A DNA stretch of 64,000 bases, from positions 682,001 to 746,000 of the forward strand of contig JAGPNK010000016.1 in assembly GCA_020746835.1 (NCBI GenBank), given 5' to 3'. Both the position numbers and the translations under genes were made by a program. Each line of letters starts with the position of its first letter. Positions within the stretch are counted from its first letter, which is position 1. Source of the DNA: Stachybotrys elegans (Eukaryota; Ascomycota; Sordariomycetes; Hypocreales; Stachybotryaceae). Below are positions 34,091 through 44,703 of the stretch, in pieces. Below the pieces are notes generated by a model. That model saw only the letters and a program-made list of their open reading frames with translations. It did not search any database and was not told the origin of the DNA.

Positions 34091-36013
34091 CTACATCTCA
34101 TCTGGAGAAAACTGTTCGACCTCCTCGAGCGTCCTTTCTACGCAGAAGCCCAGCCAGTTTCGTCTCGCGCACTTGAGATACATGGCCTTGTCTTCCTTGT
34201 CCTCTGCTTCTTCTGGTGCCTCTGTTGGGGCAGCCGTGGGTGCTGAGGTCATGGGTGGCGTAGGCGCCGCCCTGGTGGGCGAACTCACCGTTGTTGTTGA
34301 TACAGCATCGTCCCAGCATCCCCAAAACTTTCCAGGTGTCTCGCAGGTAGTTGATGCGGTCGTCGAGGTAGAGGTTGGCGTCACAGGTCTAGTTGTAGTC
34401 ACATCGGTGGTTGTCGTCTTGTCCTTGCATCCAAACCACCCGGGGGTCTTGCACGTGGACGTGCTTGAGGTGGAAGTCGTCGTCGTCGTCGTCTCAGTCA
34501 CGTCTGTAGTTGTGGTCGACTTGTCCAGGCAATCCCACCAGCCGGGCGTCTCGCAGGTCGAAGTTCTAGTTCGAGTCAAGGTGGCAGTAGATGAGACAGG
34601 CCTGGAGGTCGTCTCTGTTCCATTACTCTCGTACATCTTCCACTGCCCACAATCACGACACTCGGGCGAATAGTTGCATTCGGGTACGTCGTCGTAGGCT
34701 AGGATAACGTCCTTGATCACGGAGCGAATCCTATGGGTGCCAATACCGACACGCCAGCCCTTGTCCGCCACAACGTCGTATATGCACTCGCGGCCACTAT
34801 GACAAGTCGTCTCGAGTGCATAGCCGCCAAAGGAGCAGGGTGCCGTAGCCCCATTGCAGGTACCAATGTAAATAGGGTCTGCGGTGTGACCAACATGGAA
34901 CACGCCCGTGTTCTCCCGTGCCTGGGGAGCACTTCCGTAGGCGCTAGGAGGGACAGGAAGACCTAGGCGGGTCGCGGCAAGCGCCTCTGGTACTGCCTCA
35001 AAGGTGACAGCGGGCAGGCCGTACGTCAGTGCCAGGAGCGACGAGATGGCGCCTCCGAGGGAGTGGCCGGCAAGCCAGATATTGGCACTTGGATACAGCT
35101 CAGTTACGTTGGAGTACAGCTCCCGCGCTGCTGTGTAATAGTGGTTTTCTTCGTAGAGAGTTTTGGTAACGCAGGTGCTGTTGCACGTATAAGTATCGGT
35201 GGCGCAGTCGCAGACTTGGTGCCAGGTCCATGGGCCTTGCTGAGCACAGCAGCAGCTGAAGAAGAGGTTGTCGTTGACCTTGTCCTTGGTAGTGGTTCCG
35301 TCGCCATCAAAAACGGCCATGGAAGTCCCCTTGAGCCCGATGACGATGGTTGAGTTTGTCTCATCGGACCAGATGTGGCCGCGTAGCCCATCGTCTTCCC
35401 AGCCGAAGTCGGCGCTCCGGTTGAAAGGTGCCCCGACATCGTCCCAGTCGGGCCCTGTGACATCTTCAACGTAGGCATCGGCTGCCATATATGCCATGGA
35501 GAGGATCGTATCCCTGTCGGTCACATCGGGCGACGGGACATCATCGAGGGTCCAGGCAGACTGGTCCAAAACAGCAGCGAAACCCTGCCGCCTCGAGCGG
35601 GCAACCATAGGGTCTACGACCTCGGGGCGGCGATCCCTTAACCGTTCTATCGTAGAGGCTCGGCTCTTGGCCTTGAGTGGTTTGAGCTCGAACTCGCCGA
35701 ACTCGTCGTCGGCGGCCAGGAGGATGCGCGAGTCGCCGGGCCTAACATCGTGCTTCCTGTGAAGGTCTGGGTATACGTGGGTGCCGTGATGATAGACGTG
35801 ACGCAGGGTAAAGGTATGATCAGCGGGCTGAGGGGGCTCGGCTTGGGGAGGGAGGACGAGGCCAGGAGAGAGGAATACGTTGTCGTCGGGGTGGCTGCCG
35901 GTAGCGGTGGCGATGGTCGGGGTCAAGGTGAGGAACGATAACAGAAGCGCCGCACTGACTCTGCCCGCAGAGACACAGCGTTGGCCAGGGGGCCTGGTGG
36001 AAGCAAAAGCCAT
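34091..36013 (-). CDS. ATG15: Autophagic lipase Atg15
   Basis: Atg15 is the vacuolar phospholipase that breaks down autophagic and Cvt bodies. It reaches the vacuole through the multivesicular body pathway. This is a single-exon gene of 640 residues. An N-terminal hydrophobic segment (SAALLLSFLTLTPTIATATG) serves as signal anchor. The class-3 lipase core has the nucleophile elbow AGHSLGGA with Ser318, followed by GHTADPIYIGTC (Asp) and THRIRSVIKDV (His). The central part is Cys-rich (FFSCCCAQQGPWTWHQVCDC). Past about residue 470 lie three copies of a Thr-rich module with a C[EK]TPGxxxxC core (CETPGWWDC, CKTPGWFGC, CETPGKFWGC), a tail seen in several Sordariomycete Atg15 proteins. NxT/NxS sites are frequent, as expected for a lumenal glycoprotein. 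Confidence 0.93.
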   Translation of the reverse strand: MAFASTRPPGQRCVSAGRVSAALLLSFLTLTPTIATATGSHPDDNVFLSPGLVLPPQAEPPQPADHTFTLRHVYHHGTHVYPDLHRKHDVRPGDSRILLAADDEFGEFELKPLKAKSRASTIERLRDRRPEVVDPMVARSRRQGFAAVLDQSAWTLDDVPSPDVTDRDTILSMAYMAADAYVEDVTGPDWDDVGAPFNRSADFGWEDDGLRGHIWSDETNSTIVIGLKGTSMAVFDGDGTTTKDKVNDNLFFSCCCAQQGPWTWHQVCDCATDTYTCNSTCVTKTLYEENHYYTAARELYSNVTELYPSANIWLAGHSLGGAISSLLALTYGLPAVTFEAVPEALAATRLGLPVPPSAYGSAPQARENTGVFHVGHTADPIYIGTCNGATAPCSFGGYALETTCHSGRECIYDVVADKGWRVGIGTHRIRSVIKDVILAYDDVPECNYSPECRDCGQWKMYESNGTETTSRPVSSTATLTRTRTSTCETPGWWDCLDKSTTTTDVTETTTTTTSTSSTSTCKTPGWFGCKDKTTTTDVTTTRPVTPTSTSTTASTTCETPGKFWGCWDDAVSTTTVSSPTRAAPTPPMTSAPTAAPTEAPEEAEDKEDKAMYLKCARRNWLGFCVERTLEEVEQFSPDEM

Positions 36014-37931
36014 GGGGGCGATGAGGCGGTTCGTCAGATGACGGTGAAGGGTGAGATGAGAGAGCGTGGTGGTTTGTCTGGCCGTCTGGTGGCCTTAGTA
36101 AAGAGGAGGCATGAATGTACTAATACTGGGCGCCTCGGCCATAGGCGTCGGTTGATGTTGTCATCGTTGGCACGCACGCGGACGCTGCTGATAAGCGCTG
36201 GTGGAGCAACGGGGGTCACCTAAAGTCACTGTACATACTTCAGCTCCACGTGACGCATCCACCTGAGTCCCCTATGCTTAAGTCGGCAGTTGGTGCCAAT
36301 GTAAAACCCCCGCCCCCGGCGTTAGTGTAGTTGGCCTGAGGATGCGTTATCAGGTCTTGTCAGTTCAGCAACTGATGTCGGTGGTCTCGAGCTTCCAGCA
36401 CGTCAACTCCGTAGATTCTTCACACTGACCAGAGACAGCCACTCATCTTGTACCTCTTATGTTGGGAGTGCGCTCCTGCAGAATGCGGTGCGGGAACCCA
36501 AGTCGGCAAGCGTGGCCACACCTTGATGCGCACCCCGTCGGGTTGGAGATGGAGAAACGACAGAGATAGTCCGGAGAACACTGATATCTTGCGGTATCCA
36601 AATCAAACACAATGCCTTTATTACTGTTCCACCAGGCCTACGGAAGCAACATCAACTAGAGCTATAACCAAAGCCTCCCTGTTAGGTTACAAGCTCATTT
36701 CCTCGGAGCATGTCTCAGGTCGGCTTCGGCAGCGCCATATCTGCGGCAGCTGATTATCCTCCAACCGCCGTTTTACTCGCGACATATTCACGAGCCAATG
36801 TCTCGATCTTGGCCCAATCCAGTTCCTCGGTCTGAACAGATATGCCGCCCTTGGCTATCCGTGACAAAATCTCGGCGAACCAAGTGCGGCAACTCACTCG
36901 GGGCAGTTGGTGTGTTGCAATAATTTAGATAAGCCGCCTTTTGTCTTGAATCTTGGCAATCACAATGCGAGCGAGGGGGTTGTTGGCACTCCGCGCATTA
37001 GACAAGGGCATTTATTTCCTCGTAAATACAGCTATGAATGGTGTGATTCTTAACGTGGTAACGTACGCCTGGGACTTTGATGCTTCATGTCTGGGCTCAT
37101 TAGGAAAGCCCCAGTGATACCCATGGCCGGATATAAGATCAAGCCGCAACACCGGTGACGAATGCGATTGCCTTTTTTCTTCATTATTGCTGACCGCGCT
37201 GGGACAAAGAGCGATGCAGAGCCGATGCTTGTTGAAGGGCATCTGAAGACTCCGAAACAGAGAAAGCGGGACAAGGTGGGTGAAAGATAAGTGACAAGCT
37301 TGAGGCTGTAATAATGCATCCTTCTACCTGTGCATTTACAAGCTTGATAATAGAATTTTATGTCAAAAATGCAACATGTTGTATCTGCATGGCAGGGAGT
37401 TGATGAAGGGCCCAACCTTGGGTCTGAAACTGCATGTTGTCCACGCACTACAGCGTCACTTCAGGTTAAGCAAACAGTACAATAGATCTAATAATTGACA
37501 ATAACTTCTGGCAAGCACTCCCTTGGCTGGACAGATGTGCCATAACGGGCGCTACAACTAGCAGCACTTTGCCGGCAGCATCCCACTCTGGCCTCGTTGG
37601 GCTATATTATGTCCTTGCTCGGCGACTGCAGCATCCTCGACTGCATCTCCAGGTATCTCGGAGAGGTGTAGGAGATGGGGTCTCCCACACAACGAGGTAC
37701 GGAGTAAAGGACGTGTAGAGAAGTGGGGCCTCGAGAATGCCTGTCCCCACTTATCCAAAGAGGCTCCTTGGCTTCCAGGCATCGTCACGCGAAATTTCAT
37801 ACTATCGCGTCGCCAACCAACGTTAATTTACTTGACTTCCACCATCGCCAGCTGCGCCCTCGAGGAGGAGTTTTGCGCCTCCCCCATTCACGCAGTCACC
37901 AAAGTCTTGTTGGTTATTTTACTCTCTCAAA
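36014..37931. promoter_or_regulatory. Divergent region between ATG15 and POB3
   Basis: This 1.9 kb spacer holds both promoters. It also contains a 57-codon coding-like stretch on the minus strand (36754-36924), listed separately, and one copy of the TACGGAGTA 9-mer at about 37696. No complete gene is recognised. Confidence 0.45.
36754..36924 (-). pseudogene. Isolated coding-like 3' exon fragment
   Basis: Read leftward, this frame gives WFAEILSRIAKGGISVQTEE, then LDWAKIETLAREYVASK, ending TAVGG and a TAA stop at 36756-36754. The charged, heptad-like helical composition looks like the C terminus of a real protein rather than random translation. The frame is closed by an upstream stop at 36927-36925, and I found no start codon or plausible preceding exon. 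I do not recognise the family. It may be a relic of a lost gene, the last exon of a gene I could not assemble, or chance. Confidence 0.25.
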
Positions 37932-39924
37932 ATGACCGCCATGTAAGTGTTGGAGCATAGTGTCCCTATTCGCAATGGAGCGCAAGAGCGAGTCTTTGGT
38001 CGCCTCCTTGCAAACACCTCCCAACACCTTCACCCGGCAATATGTGCGGCATCACCGCTAACCGTTAACGCGCATCGCAGTGAGAGCTTCGACAACATCT
38101 ACCTTGACCTCTCCAAGGAGAGCGGAAAGTGCAGATTCGCCGAGACTGGGTTCGGATGGAAGCCTGCTGGCGGCGGCGAGACCTTCACCCTCGACCATAG
38201 CAATATTAGCAGTGCGCAATGGAGCAGAGCTTCCAAGGGCTACGAGATCAGGATACTGCAGCGAAACTCGGGCATCATTCAGCTGGACGGGTTCCAGCAG
38301 GAAGACTACGAGCGCCTGAGCAAGGTCTTCAAGAACTGGTACAGCACTGCGCTGGAAAACAAGGAACATGCTCTGCGAGGCTGGAACTGGGGCAAGGCTG
38401 AGTGCTCCAAGGCTGAGCTCACCTTCAGCGTTCAGAACCGTCCGGCCTTTGAGATTCCCTACTCGGAGATTGGAAACACGAACCTGGCAGGCAGAAACGA
38501 AGTTGCCGTTGAACTGTCGGTACCACTCGACGCGAACGATACAGGCACCAATGGCAACCTAGGCGGTGCCCGCAGCAAGGGCAAGAAGGCTGGTGCAGGC
38601 AAGGACCAGCTGGTCGAGATGCGCTTCTACATTCCCGGTACTACCACGCAAAAGGAGGCCGAGGGTGAGGATGCCGCAAGCGACGCTGGCGAAGAGGAGA
38701 AGAATGCAGCCACCCTATTTTACGACACACTTCTCGAGAAAGCCGAGATTGGCGAGACTGCTGGCGATACTATCGCCACATTCCCTGATGTTCTGCATCT
38801 CACACCCAGGTGCGTACCCGTTGTCGCTTGGCCGAGGCCGAGCTCTATTCCCCCCCCCCCCCACTCTCTATGACAACGCTGACAACTTGCAGAGGTCGTT
38901 TCGATATCGACATGTACGAATCGTCCTTCCGCTTGCGAGGAAAGACGTACGATTACAAGATTCAGTACGAGGCCATCAAGAAGTTCATGGTTCTCCCCAA
39001 GCCAGATGATATGCACTGCATGCTGTGTATCGGCCTGGATCCCCCGCTCCGTCAGGGTCAGACGCGGTATCCTTTTGTCGTGATGCAGTTTAAGAAGGAT
39101 GAAGAGGTCACCATTGACCTCAACCTGGAGGAGGCAGAGCTTCAGTCCAAGTACAAGGACAAGCTGGAGCCTCACTACGAGGAGCCACTACACCATGTTG
39201 TTGCTAAGATTTTCCGCGGTCTAGCCAACAAGAAGATCTCATCCCCAGCCAAGGACTTCATCACGTACGTCGAGACCGCTGTCGCCATCTTCACACGCGT
39301 TACTAACGGGGTAGCAGGCACCGAAGTCAATACGGTATCAAGTGCTCCATCAAGGCCAGCGAGGGTTTTCTCTACTGCCTGGAGAAGGCATTCATGTTCG
39401 TGCCAAAGCCAGCCACTTATATAGCATATGAGCAGACTCAATCGGTCACATTCTCTCGTGTTGGCGGCGCTGTTTCTGCGCTGTCAACGTTCGACATCAC
39501 AGTCGTTCTGAAGAATGGGGCTGGCTCTTCGCAGTTCAGTAACATCAATCGTGAGGACCTCAAGGCGCTGGAGAGCTTCTTCAAGCTCAAGGGCCTGCGT
39601 GTCAAGAACGAGATTGATGAGGATGCCAACCTGCTCGCCGCCGCCCTGCGTGAGCAGGCCATGGAAGAGTCGGAGGACGAGGTCGTGGGCGCCAAGGCAG
39701 ACCGTGGGTCCGCGGACGAGGATGAGGAGAGCGTCGACGAGGACTTCCAGGCAGACAGCGAAAGCGACGTCGCCGAGGAGTACGACAGCGCCCACGAGAG
39801 CTCTGGCTCTGGCTCGGGCAGCGATGCCGAGAGCGGGGTCAACGACGATGACGACGACGAGATGGACGAGGACGAAGAAGAGGAGGCCGACGAGCGGCCC
39901 AAGAAGAAGAAGAAGACAGGCTAA
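37932..39924 (+). CDS. POB3: FACT complex subunit Pob3/SSRP1
   Basis: Pob3 pairs with Spt16 in the FACT histone chaperone, which loosens and rebuilds nucleosomes during transcription and replication. Four exons (37932-37942, 38081-38809, 38893-39264, 39318-39924) give 572 residues. The first exon codes for MTA plus two bases; splicing yields MTAIESFDNIYLDLSKESGK. Later joins give LHLTPRGRFDIDMYESSFRL and FITHRSQYGIKCSIKASEGF. These cover the dimerisation domain and the double PH-like domain (SFRLRGKTYDYKIQYEAIKK, then FVPKPATYIAYEQTQSVTFS). The tail is acidic and ends in a short basic cluster, PKKKKKTG, without an HMG box, as in fungal Pob3. Intron 2 holds a 13-nt poly-C run at 38850-38862. 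Confidence 0.94.
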
Positions 39925-41480
39925 GCATCCAGCCGTGACGGATCAGGATCGGAGGATGGAGAGAATTGGGTACAGCAGAGCGAATCACCTCGACAAAGAT
40001 AATTCCAGGGCGTTCAGGATTACGACATGACGTCCCACATTGGACGTGGGTAAAAGGAAAGGTCATCGTTTGTAGGTTAGCAGTTGTAGCAGTAGGTCCG
40101 TACCATCCTTTCATTACAATGAGGGCAGCGGAAGAAGATAATGCACACGGGTATTTTGTACATGTCCAAAAGCAGCAACACACGCCGGTTCACGATACTT
40201 TCCTCCGCCCCCCTTCATATTACAGGCAAGGAATCATGCCGAGTCCGCTAACACCAGACCCTAAGTTCCATGGCAAGCCTCGCTCCGTGTTCGTTCAATA
40301 TACGGATACCATGACCCTCCTTGGCGAGAAGGAAACTAAGCCTCCTGGGGATGAAGGGGGATAAACGCACCAAAACAACTCAAATCACTTCCATCGCTTC
40401 GCACACTCCCCCCCCCTATAGCTCTACGTCCTATACACCGAACCCACCGCCTCGTCGCTCGCTTCTGGAAAAGGCGATGAACTACGAGTTCATCTAGTGA
40501 AACAGCTCTCTCACACAAACACACACACGCGACAAGGGCGGAGACGGGGTGGGAATTTCCCCACCAATCCTGCCAGCCTGTCGGTTCGCCTTCGTCCAGT
40601 TCAAAAAGCTTGTGTGGGACGACGAGGGGCCTTCTGGGCTCGGTTCGGTTGGTTCGGTTGGTTCGGCTGCCCATCCTTCGGCTAGGCGAAGGGTCATTGT
40701 GCCAGAGAACAGCGAAGCGCAAACACAAGTGAGCATCGGATGGGCATGAAATTGCCCACTGTAATTTCTCGATAAGAAACACCACTGGTATCACGATCCT
40801 GGCAGTAGTGCGAAAAGCTTGGTTTGTGGAAATCCTTTGAGGTCTTTTTTGTTTTTGTTTTTCGGTTTTATATTTTCTTCGCGTCTGTAAATCCCTCCCC
40901 GAGTTCTGTCTTGTGCTGGTTCTCGCTTGTGAAAGTTCCAGAAATTCTATGTGCGCTCCCAATGTCATATGTCCCGTAATCTCATAAACAGCTTCCAATC
41001 TTCTCCGTGTGGCCCAAGAAAACAAAAGAGCTCTGCCGTGTTATTCCTCTAGGCAACCCTGCCTTTTCCCGCCATGGCTTGCATTCCGAATTCCCACCGA
41101 ACGAGTGAATGCGAGTAACCCGAGTGCCAATAAACCAAAATCCTATATGCAGTAAGAGCAAGGCCAAGGCCCTGATGAAACGCCCCAAAGTCAAATTGCG
41201 GGAGCCAAGGCCGCGGCCCTCCGCGTACAATAAGGTACAGCTACCCGCCGGTAGTAAGAGAAAGAAAGATAAAATATGTACAAGCCATTCAGGCAGAATG
41301 CTTGGTCCCAGTCAAGATGACTCGGGGACGTGCAAGGTACATTCGTGTACATTGTAGTTGTTGCACAAAACCATGTAGATGTGATACAAGGTTGTTGGCG
41401 TCAATGGCCAAGACTTGTTTTGAGACCAAGCCTCGTCCAGACAAGTCTACCCATACACGGTTGAATCCGTGGGGAAACAC
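39925..41480. other. Convergent intergenic region, POB3 and CRIB gene
   Basis: This 1.55 kb spacer is large for two 3' ends. It has a short GGTTC-type tandem at about 40641-40667, a poly-C run at about 40408-40415, and a T-rich patch at about 40845-40875. A 229-codon minus-strand frame at 40336-41025 shows no domain or compositional support, and I did not call it. Confidence 0.45.
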
Positions 41481-44129
41481 TCAGATTCGCTCACCAGTGG
41501 GCTTAACATACTCTCTGGGGAAGAGAGCATACTGTCCAACGGGTGGCGTGTTACCACTAACGCTGGTGGTCCTTGCCCTTGGCCTCCGCGCCTTGACTCC
41601 ATCAAGGGGCTGCAAGGGAGCAACCTCGTCCTGAGCGAGCGACTCACTGGCGTGGGTCTTGTGGTGAACCTTCCTTCCAGCAGCGATGGTCGGGAAGGGA
41701 GTCAGCTCAGGGACTACATCCTGGGAAGCTGGAGGGGTTGTCTCGTCATCCGTCTCTCCGATGTGCGCAGCCTCGCTGTCGAAGACCTGCTGTTCCGGCA
41801 CTGGATCTGCTGCTTCAGACCAAGAGCCTGCCAACTTGTTAAGCGAGGTACTGCTCGCCGTAAGACGTGTCAGGTTGGTATAGTTGGAGTGGGTCGAAAC
41901 ATGACGATCCCCGATGGAATCGGAGCGGCGGGTCGAGCTTGTCGCCGTGGTGGATGTGCTCGAACGCTGGTAGACGAGGGACGATTTTTGGCTCATCTGA
42001 GATGCACTCATGTCAAGATCGTAAGGGGTGTAAATAGTCTCATCCTCTTCCAGAATGTCGTTCTTCTCGCTCGCAGTGAGGAGCATTTGATGATGATAAT
42101 CGCCTGGGATGAGCAGTGAGGGAGACAGAGTGAAGCCGTGGACTTCCTTGAAGCTAGAAGCGACCGAGATAGGACGGGGCTTGTTCGTCTTAGACGGCCG
42201 CATGCTCTTCCTGTCAATACGAGGCAGGGAGAAGTTGTTTGTAACGGCATAAGAAACTGGCGTCGGCAGGTCCTGGCCAGTAGCTGTCGAAGCTTGGCTT
42301 ACAGGGCTCAGGGCCGGCACGTCGAAGCCAGTTGCTGAGAGAAACCCAGGAGACGAAGCATTCGTATGAATGGGTCTTGCTTCGGAGAGCTCGTCAGCAT
42401 AGGCGACTTGAACGGGAGGAGCATCAATTGCGCGGTCGATATCCAGGGACGATCGCTCCCATTGGTAATCGCAGTCTGCCTCAGCTTCATGCTCATAGCA
42501 GTAGTCGATAGCATCCTCCCAGTTGCCTGCCAAGGCCAGGTCAATGGCCTGGCTATCACGCACACTGCCCCGGCGCGCGAGCTGTCGGTCAAAGTGGCCT
42601 AGGGTCTCAGAAGCCCTGCTGTCAGGTCGCTGGCTTTGGGCAAGCGACCGGAGCATCGGGACTGACTGGCTACCCCGAAGCGACGAGTTGCTAGCGACGC
42701 TGGCTCGCGCCTTGCGGAAGAAGTTGGAATGCTCCTCTTCCTCTGGTACATCGGGGAGGGGGGACTCAAAGGGCACTGCAGTAGCGTTCGGCCCGAGAGG
42801 CCAGGCCAGATCATCCGGGGTAGTCAGGGCGTAGGAGATGGGGCGGTCACTAGGACCCGCAGCCTCAACATCTTCAACAGGCGGGTGATCCTGTGTTCTT
42901 GGTGAGAGTTCAGATTGGCCAGTGGAGCCGATGCTACGAGGGCTATAAGGATGAGGCCGGCGGAAACCGGCACTGCCGAGAGGTCGCTCACCGAAGGGAA
43001 CGGTCGAGAACTCAACATCATGCTCAGGGACATGGGCGGGCGGCGAGTTCTGCTGCCAGCTAGAGCCGCGTGGAGGAATGGAGGGAACGGCTGGAATCGT
43101 GGTTGAATCGGTGACAAACGGGGCAGAGGGACGACGCAGGCTGCGAGGCGGCGGGCTCAGACGCAGGTGGTCTTGTGAGCGCGTCTTCTTGAGGAGTGTG
43201 TGGGGAACATGGCCGGGAGCCGTGTGTCGAGGGATCAGTGGTGGTCTGCCGGAAGGTGTAAAGTCGTCCTGAGACCTCTTGGACTCGAGGCGAAAGTTGG
43301 GGGAATGAATGTCCTCAGGATCAATACCGGCAAGGCTGGCCGGTCCACTGCTTGGGTCCGTGGTGCGAATGGCTGAGAACTCCTCAACCAAGTCCATGCG
43401 ATTACCCCTCTGGAGATTGGGGAGCTGCTCACGCTGAGTGTGGGTCACATGCTGAAAGTTGAATGGGCTTGAGATCCGGAGCCGTCGTTGAGCCGAGTCA
43501 TCGCGCGAAGGCCGTCTCAAGGAAAACAGGCTAGGGACTATCGATTCCCTTGATGAATTGTTGGGTGCGGTGGTGTCGGCTGTCTGCTCGGTGGAGTAGA
43601 TGGAACTGCCGGCCGAGGAGCTGTGGGCAGTACTATCACGGGTTGACTTTCCAAGTCGTTGGAAGAGGTTCCTCCCAAAGCCCTGCACACTTTCGGGACG
43701 CTCACGGGACGGAGCGCTGCTTCCGTTGGAACGCTCCGATGGGCGTCTGACGAGGTTCAAGCTGTTTTCCAGAGACTGGTCCCAAGAGCTACGGTCGTCG
43801 GTGATGGAGCGGATAGAGGATGATCTTGAGGATGAAGCGCGGTTGACATTGGCCTGGTTCAAGTGAGATGCTCGGCGCATTTGCTTGCTCAATTGGCGGA
43901 TGCGCTCTGGCGAAGGGGGAGAGTCGAGTGATGCTTCAAACATGGCACCATCCAGGCTAGCGGAGGAGGGGTGGTCGCTTTGAAGAGAACCAGCTCCCGT
44001 TGGAGAGGCCGTGGTTGGTCGCTGAGCGGCATCACTGTCCAAGCCGAGCGACGTAACCTGAGTGCTAGGTCTGCGCTTGTTGTCGAAGTATTCAGAATAG
44101 TAGGGCATAGGCGCGGTCCAGATAGACAT
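41481..44129 (-). CDS. CRIB (p21-Rho-binding) domain protein, otherwise disordered
   Basis: This is a single-exon gene of 882 residues. At about residues 217-240 it has ISSPFNFQHVTHTQREQLP, which fits the CRIB consensus ISxPxxFxHxxHxG used to bind Cdc42/Rac. The Gly is replaced by Gln here, as happens in divergent CRIBs. The rest is Ser/Pro/Arg-rich with many RRPS- and RPSS-type phosphorylation-like sites. Two short conserved-looking blocks occur: AIDLALAGNWEDAIDYCYEH (about 530) and GFTLSPSLLIPGDYHHQMLL (about 690). There is no kinase domain, so it is not a PAK. An adaptor or effector of polarity GTPases, like yeast Gic1/Gic2, is the best guess. The 13.4 kb upstream holds no recognisable gene. 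Confidence 0.78.
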   Translation of the reverse strand: MSIWTAPMPYYSEYFDNKRRPSTQVTSLGLDSDAAQRPTTASPTGAGSLQSDHPSSASLDGAMFEASLDSPPSPERIRQLSKQMRRASHLNQANVNRASSSRSSSIRSITDDRSSWDQSLENSLNLVRRPSERSNGSSAPSRERPESVQGFGRNLFQRLGKSTRDSTAHSSSAGSSIYSTEQTADTTAPNNSSRESIVPSLFSLRRPSRDDSAQRRLRISSPFNFQHVTHTQREQLPNLQRGNRMDLVEEFSAIRTTDPSSGPASLAGIDPEDIHSPNFRLESKRSQDDFTPSGRPPLIPRHTAPGHVPHTLLKKTRSQDHLRLSPPPRSLRRPSAPFVTDSTTIPAVPSIPPRGSSWQQNSPPAHVPEHDVEFSTVPFGERPLGSAGFRRPHPYSPRSIGSTGQSELSPRTQDHPPVEDVEAAGPSDRPISYALTTPDDLAWPLGPNATAVPFESPLPDVPEEEEHSNFFRKARASVASNSSLRGSQSVPMLRSLAQSQRPDSRASETLGHFDRQLARRGSVRDSQAIDLALAGNWEDAIDYCYEHEAEADCDYQWERSSLDIDRAIDAPPVQVAYADELSEARPIHTNASSPGFLSATGFDVPALSPVSQASTATGQDLPTPVSYAVTNNFSLPRIDRKSMRPSKTNKPRPISVASSFKEVHGFTLSPSLLIPGDYHHQMLLTASEKNDILEEDETIYTPYDLDMSASQMSQKSSLVYQRSSTSTTATSSTRRSDSIGDRHVSTHSNYTNLTRLTASSTSLNKLAGSWSEAADPVPEQQVFDSEAAHIGETDDETTPPASQDVVPELTPFPTIAAGRKVHHKTHASESLAQDEVAPLQPLDGVKARRPRARTTSVSGNTPPVGQYALFPREYVKPTGERI

Positions 44130-44670
44130 GACTGCTCAGAGTCGAGGCAGGGGGGGCGGCGCAAACCCGTGCCCTCTGCAGCTTTCAACGATCCAGTTCG
44201 AGAAGAAGAGAGAGGGAGTGGTGTAAGTCGGGGGGTGGTAAGGCCGTACGGGCAGTCGTCGTATAAGACAGGACGAGAATGGGTAAGCAACTTTGATATA
44301 TGAGTGAATGGCTTGGATGAATGATCAAGCAGAACCAAAAGAAGAAGAGAACGGAAACATGGCGGCGGCAGCTTCTCTGATATTATGCAAGAACAGAAGC
44401 AGAGAGGCAGGAAGATGTGGGGGATGAGAGCGAGCCAGACAAGGTAATATACAGCCAACCATCGGGGAAGGGGAGATTGATGCAATTTTGGGACCTTAGG
44501 ATGGAGGGCAGGGCACTAGGGCACCACGAGCGACATGGCCAGGCCAGAACCCAGCCTATACCTGGTCATGACCCAGCCTGTGGACTGGTCCAGGGGGGAG
44601 GCGTGGACAACCGTAAGTGAAGGGGGTTGTTCATAGAGACAACAGGGGTGTGCGCAGGGAGGGTGGTCCC

Positions 44671-44703
44671 TCCCCCCTTCTCCCCTTCTCCCCTTCTCCC
44701 CCC
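44671..44703. repeat. CCCCTTCT tandem tract
   Basis: About 3.5 copies of an 8-bp pyrimidine unit (CCCCTTCT) lie some 550 bp upstream of the CRIB gene start codon. On that gene's sense strand it is a purine (GA-rich) tract. Confidence 0.8.

Noticed and set aside
36310..36375. tRNA-like string GTTAGTGTAGTTGGCC
   Set aside because: It resembles an A box, but no pairing acceptor arm or B box lies at the right distance.
40336..41025. 229-codon minus-strand frame between POB3 and the CRIB gene
   Set aside because: Its basic, low-information translation has no motif. It lies in the shared 3' flank of two convergent genes.
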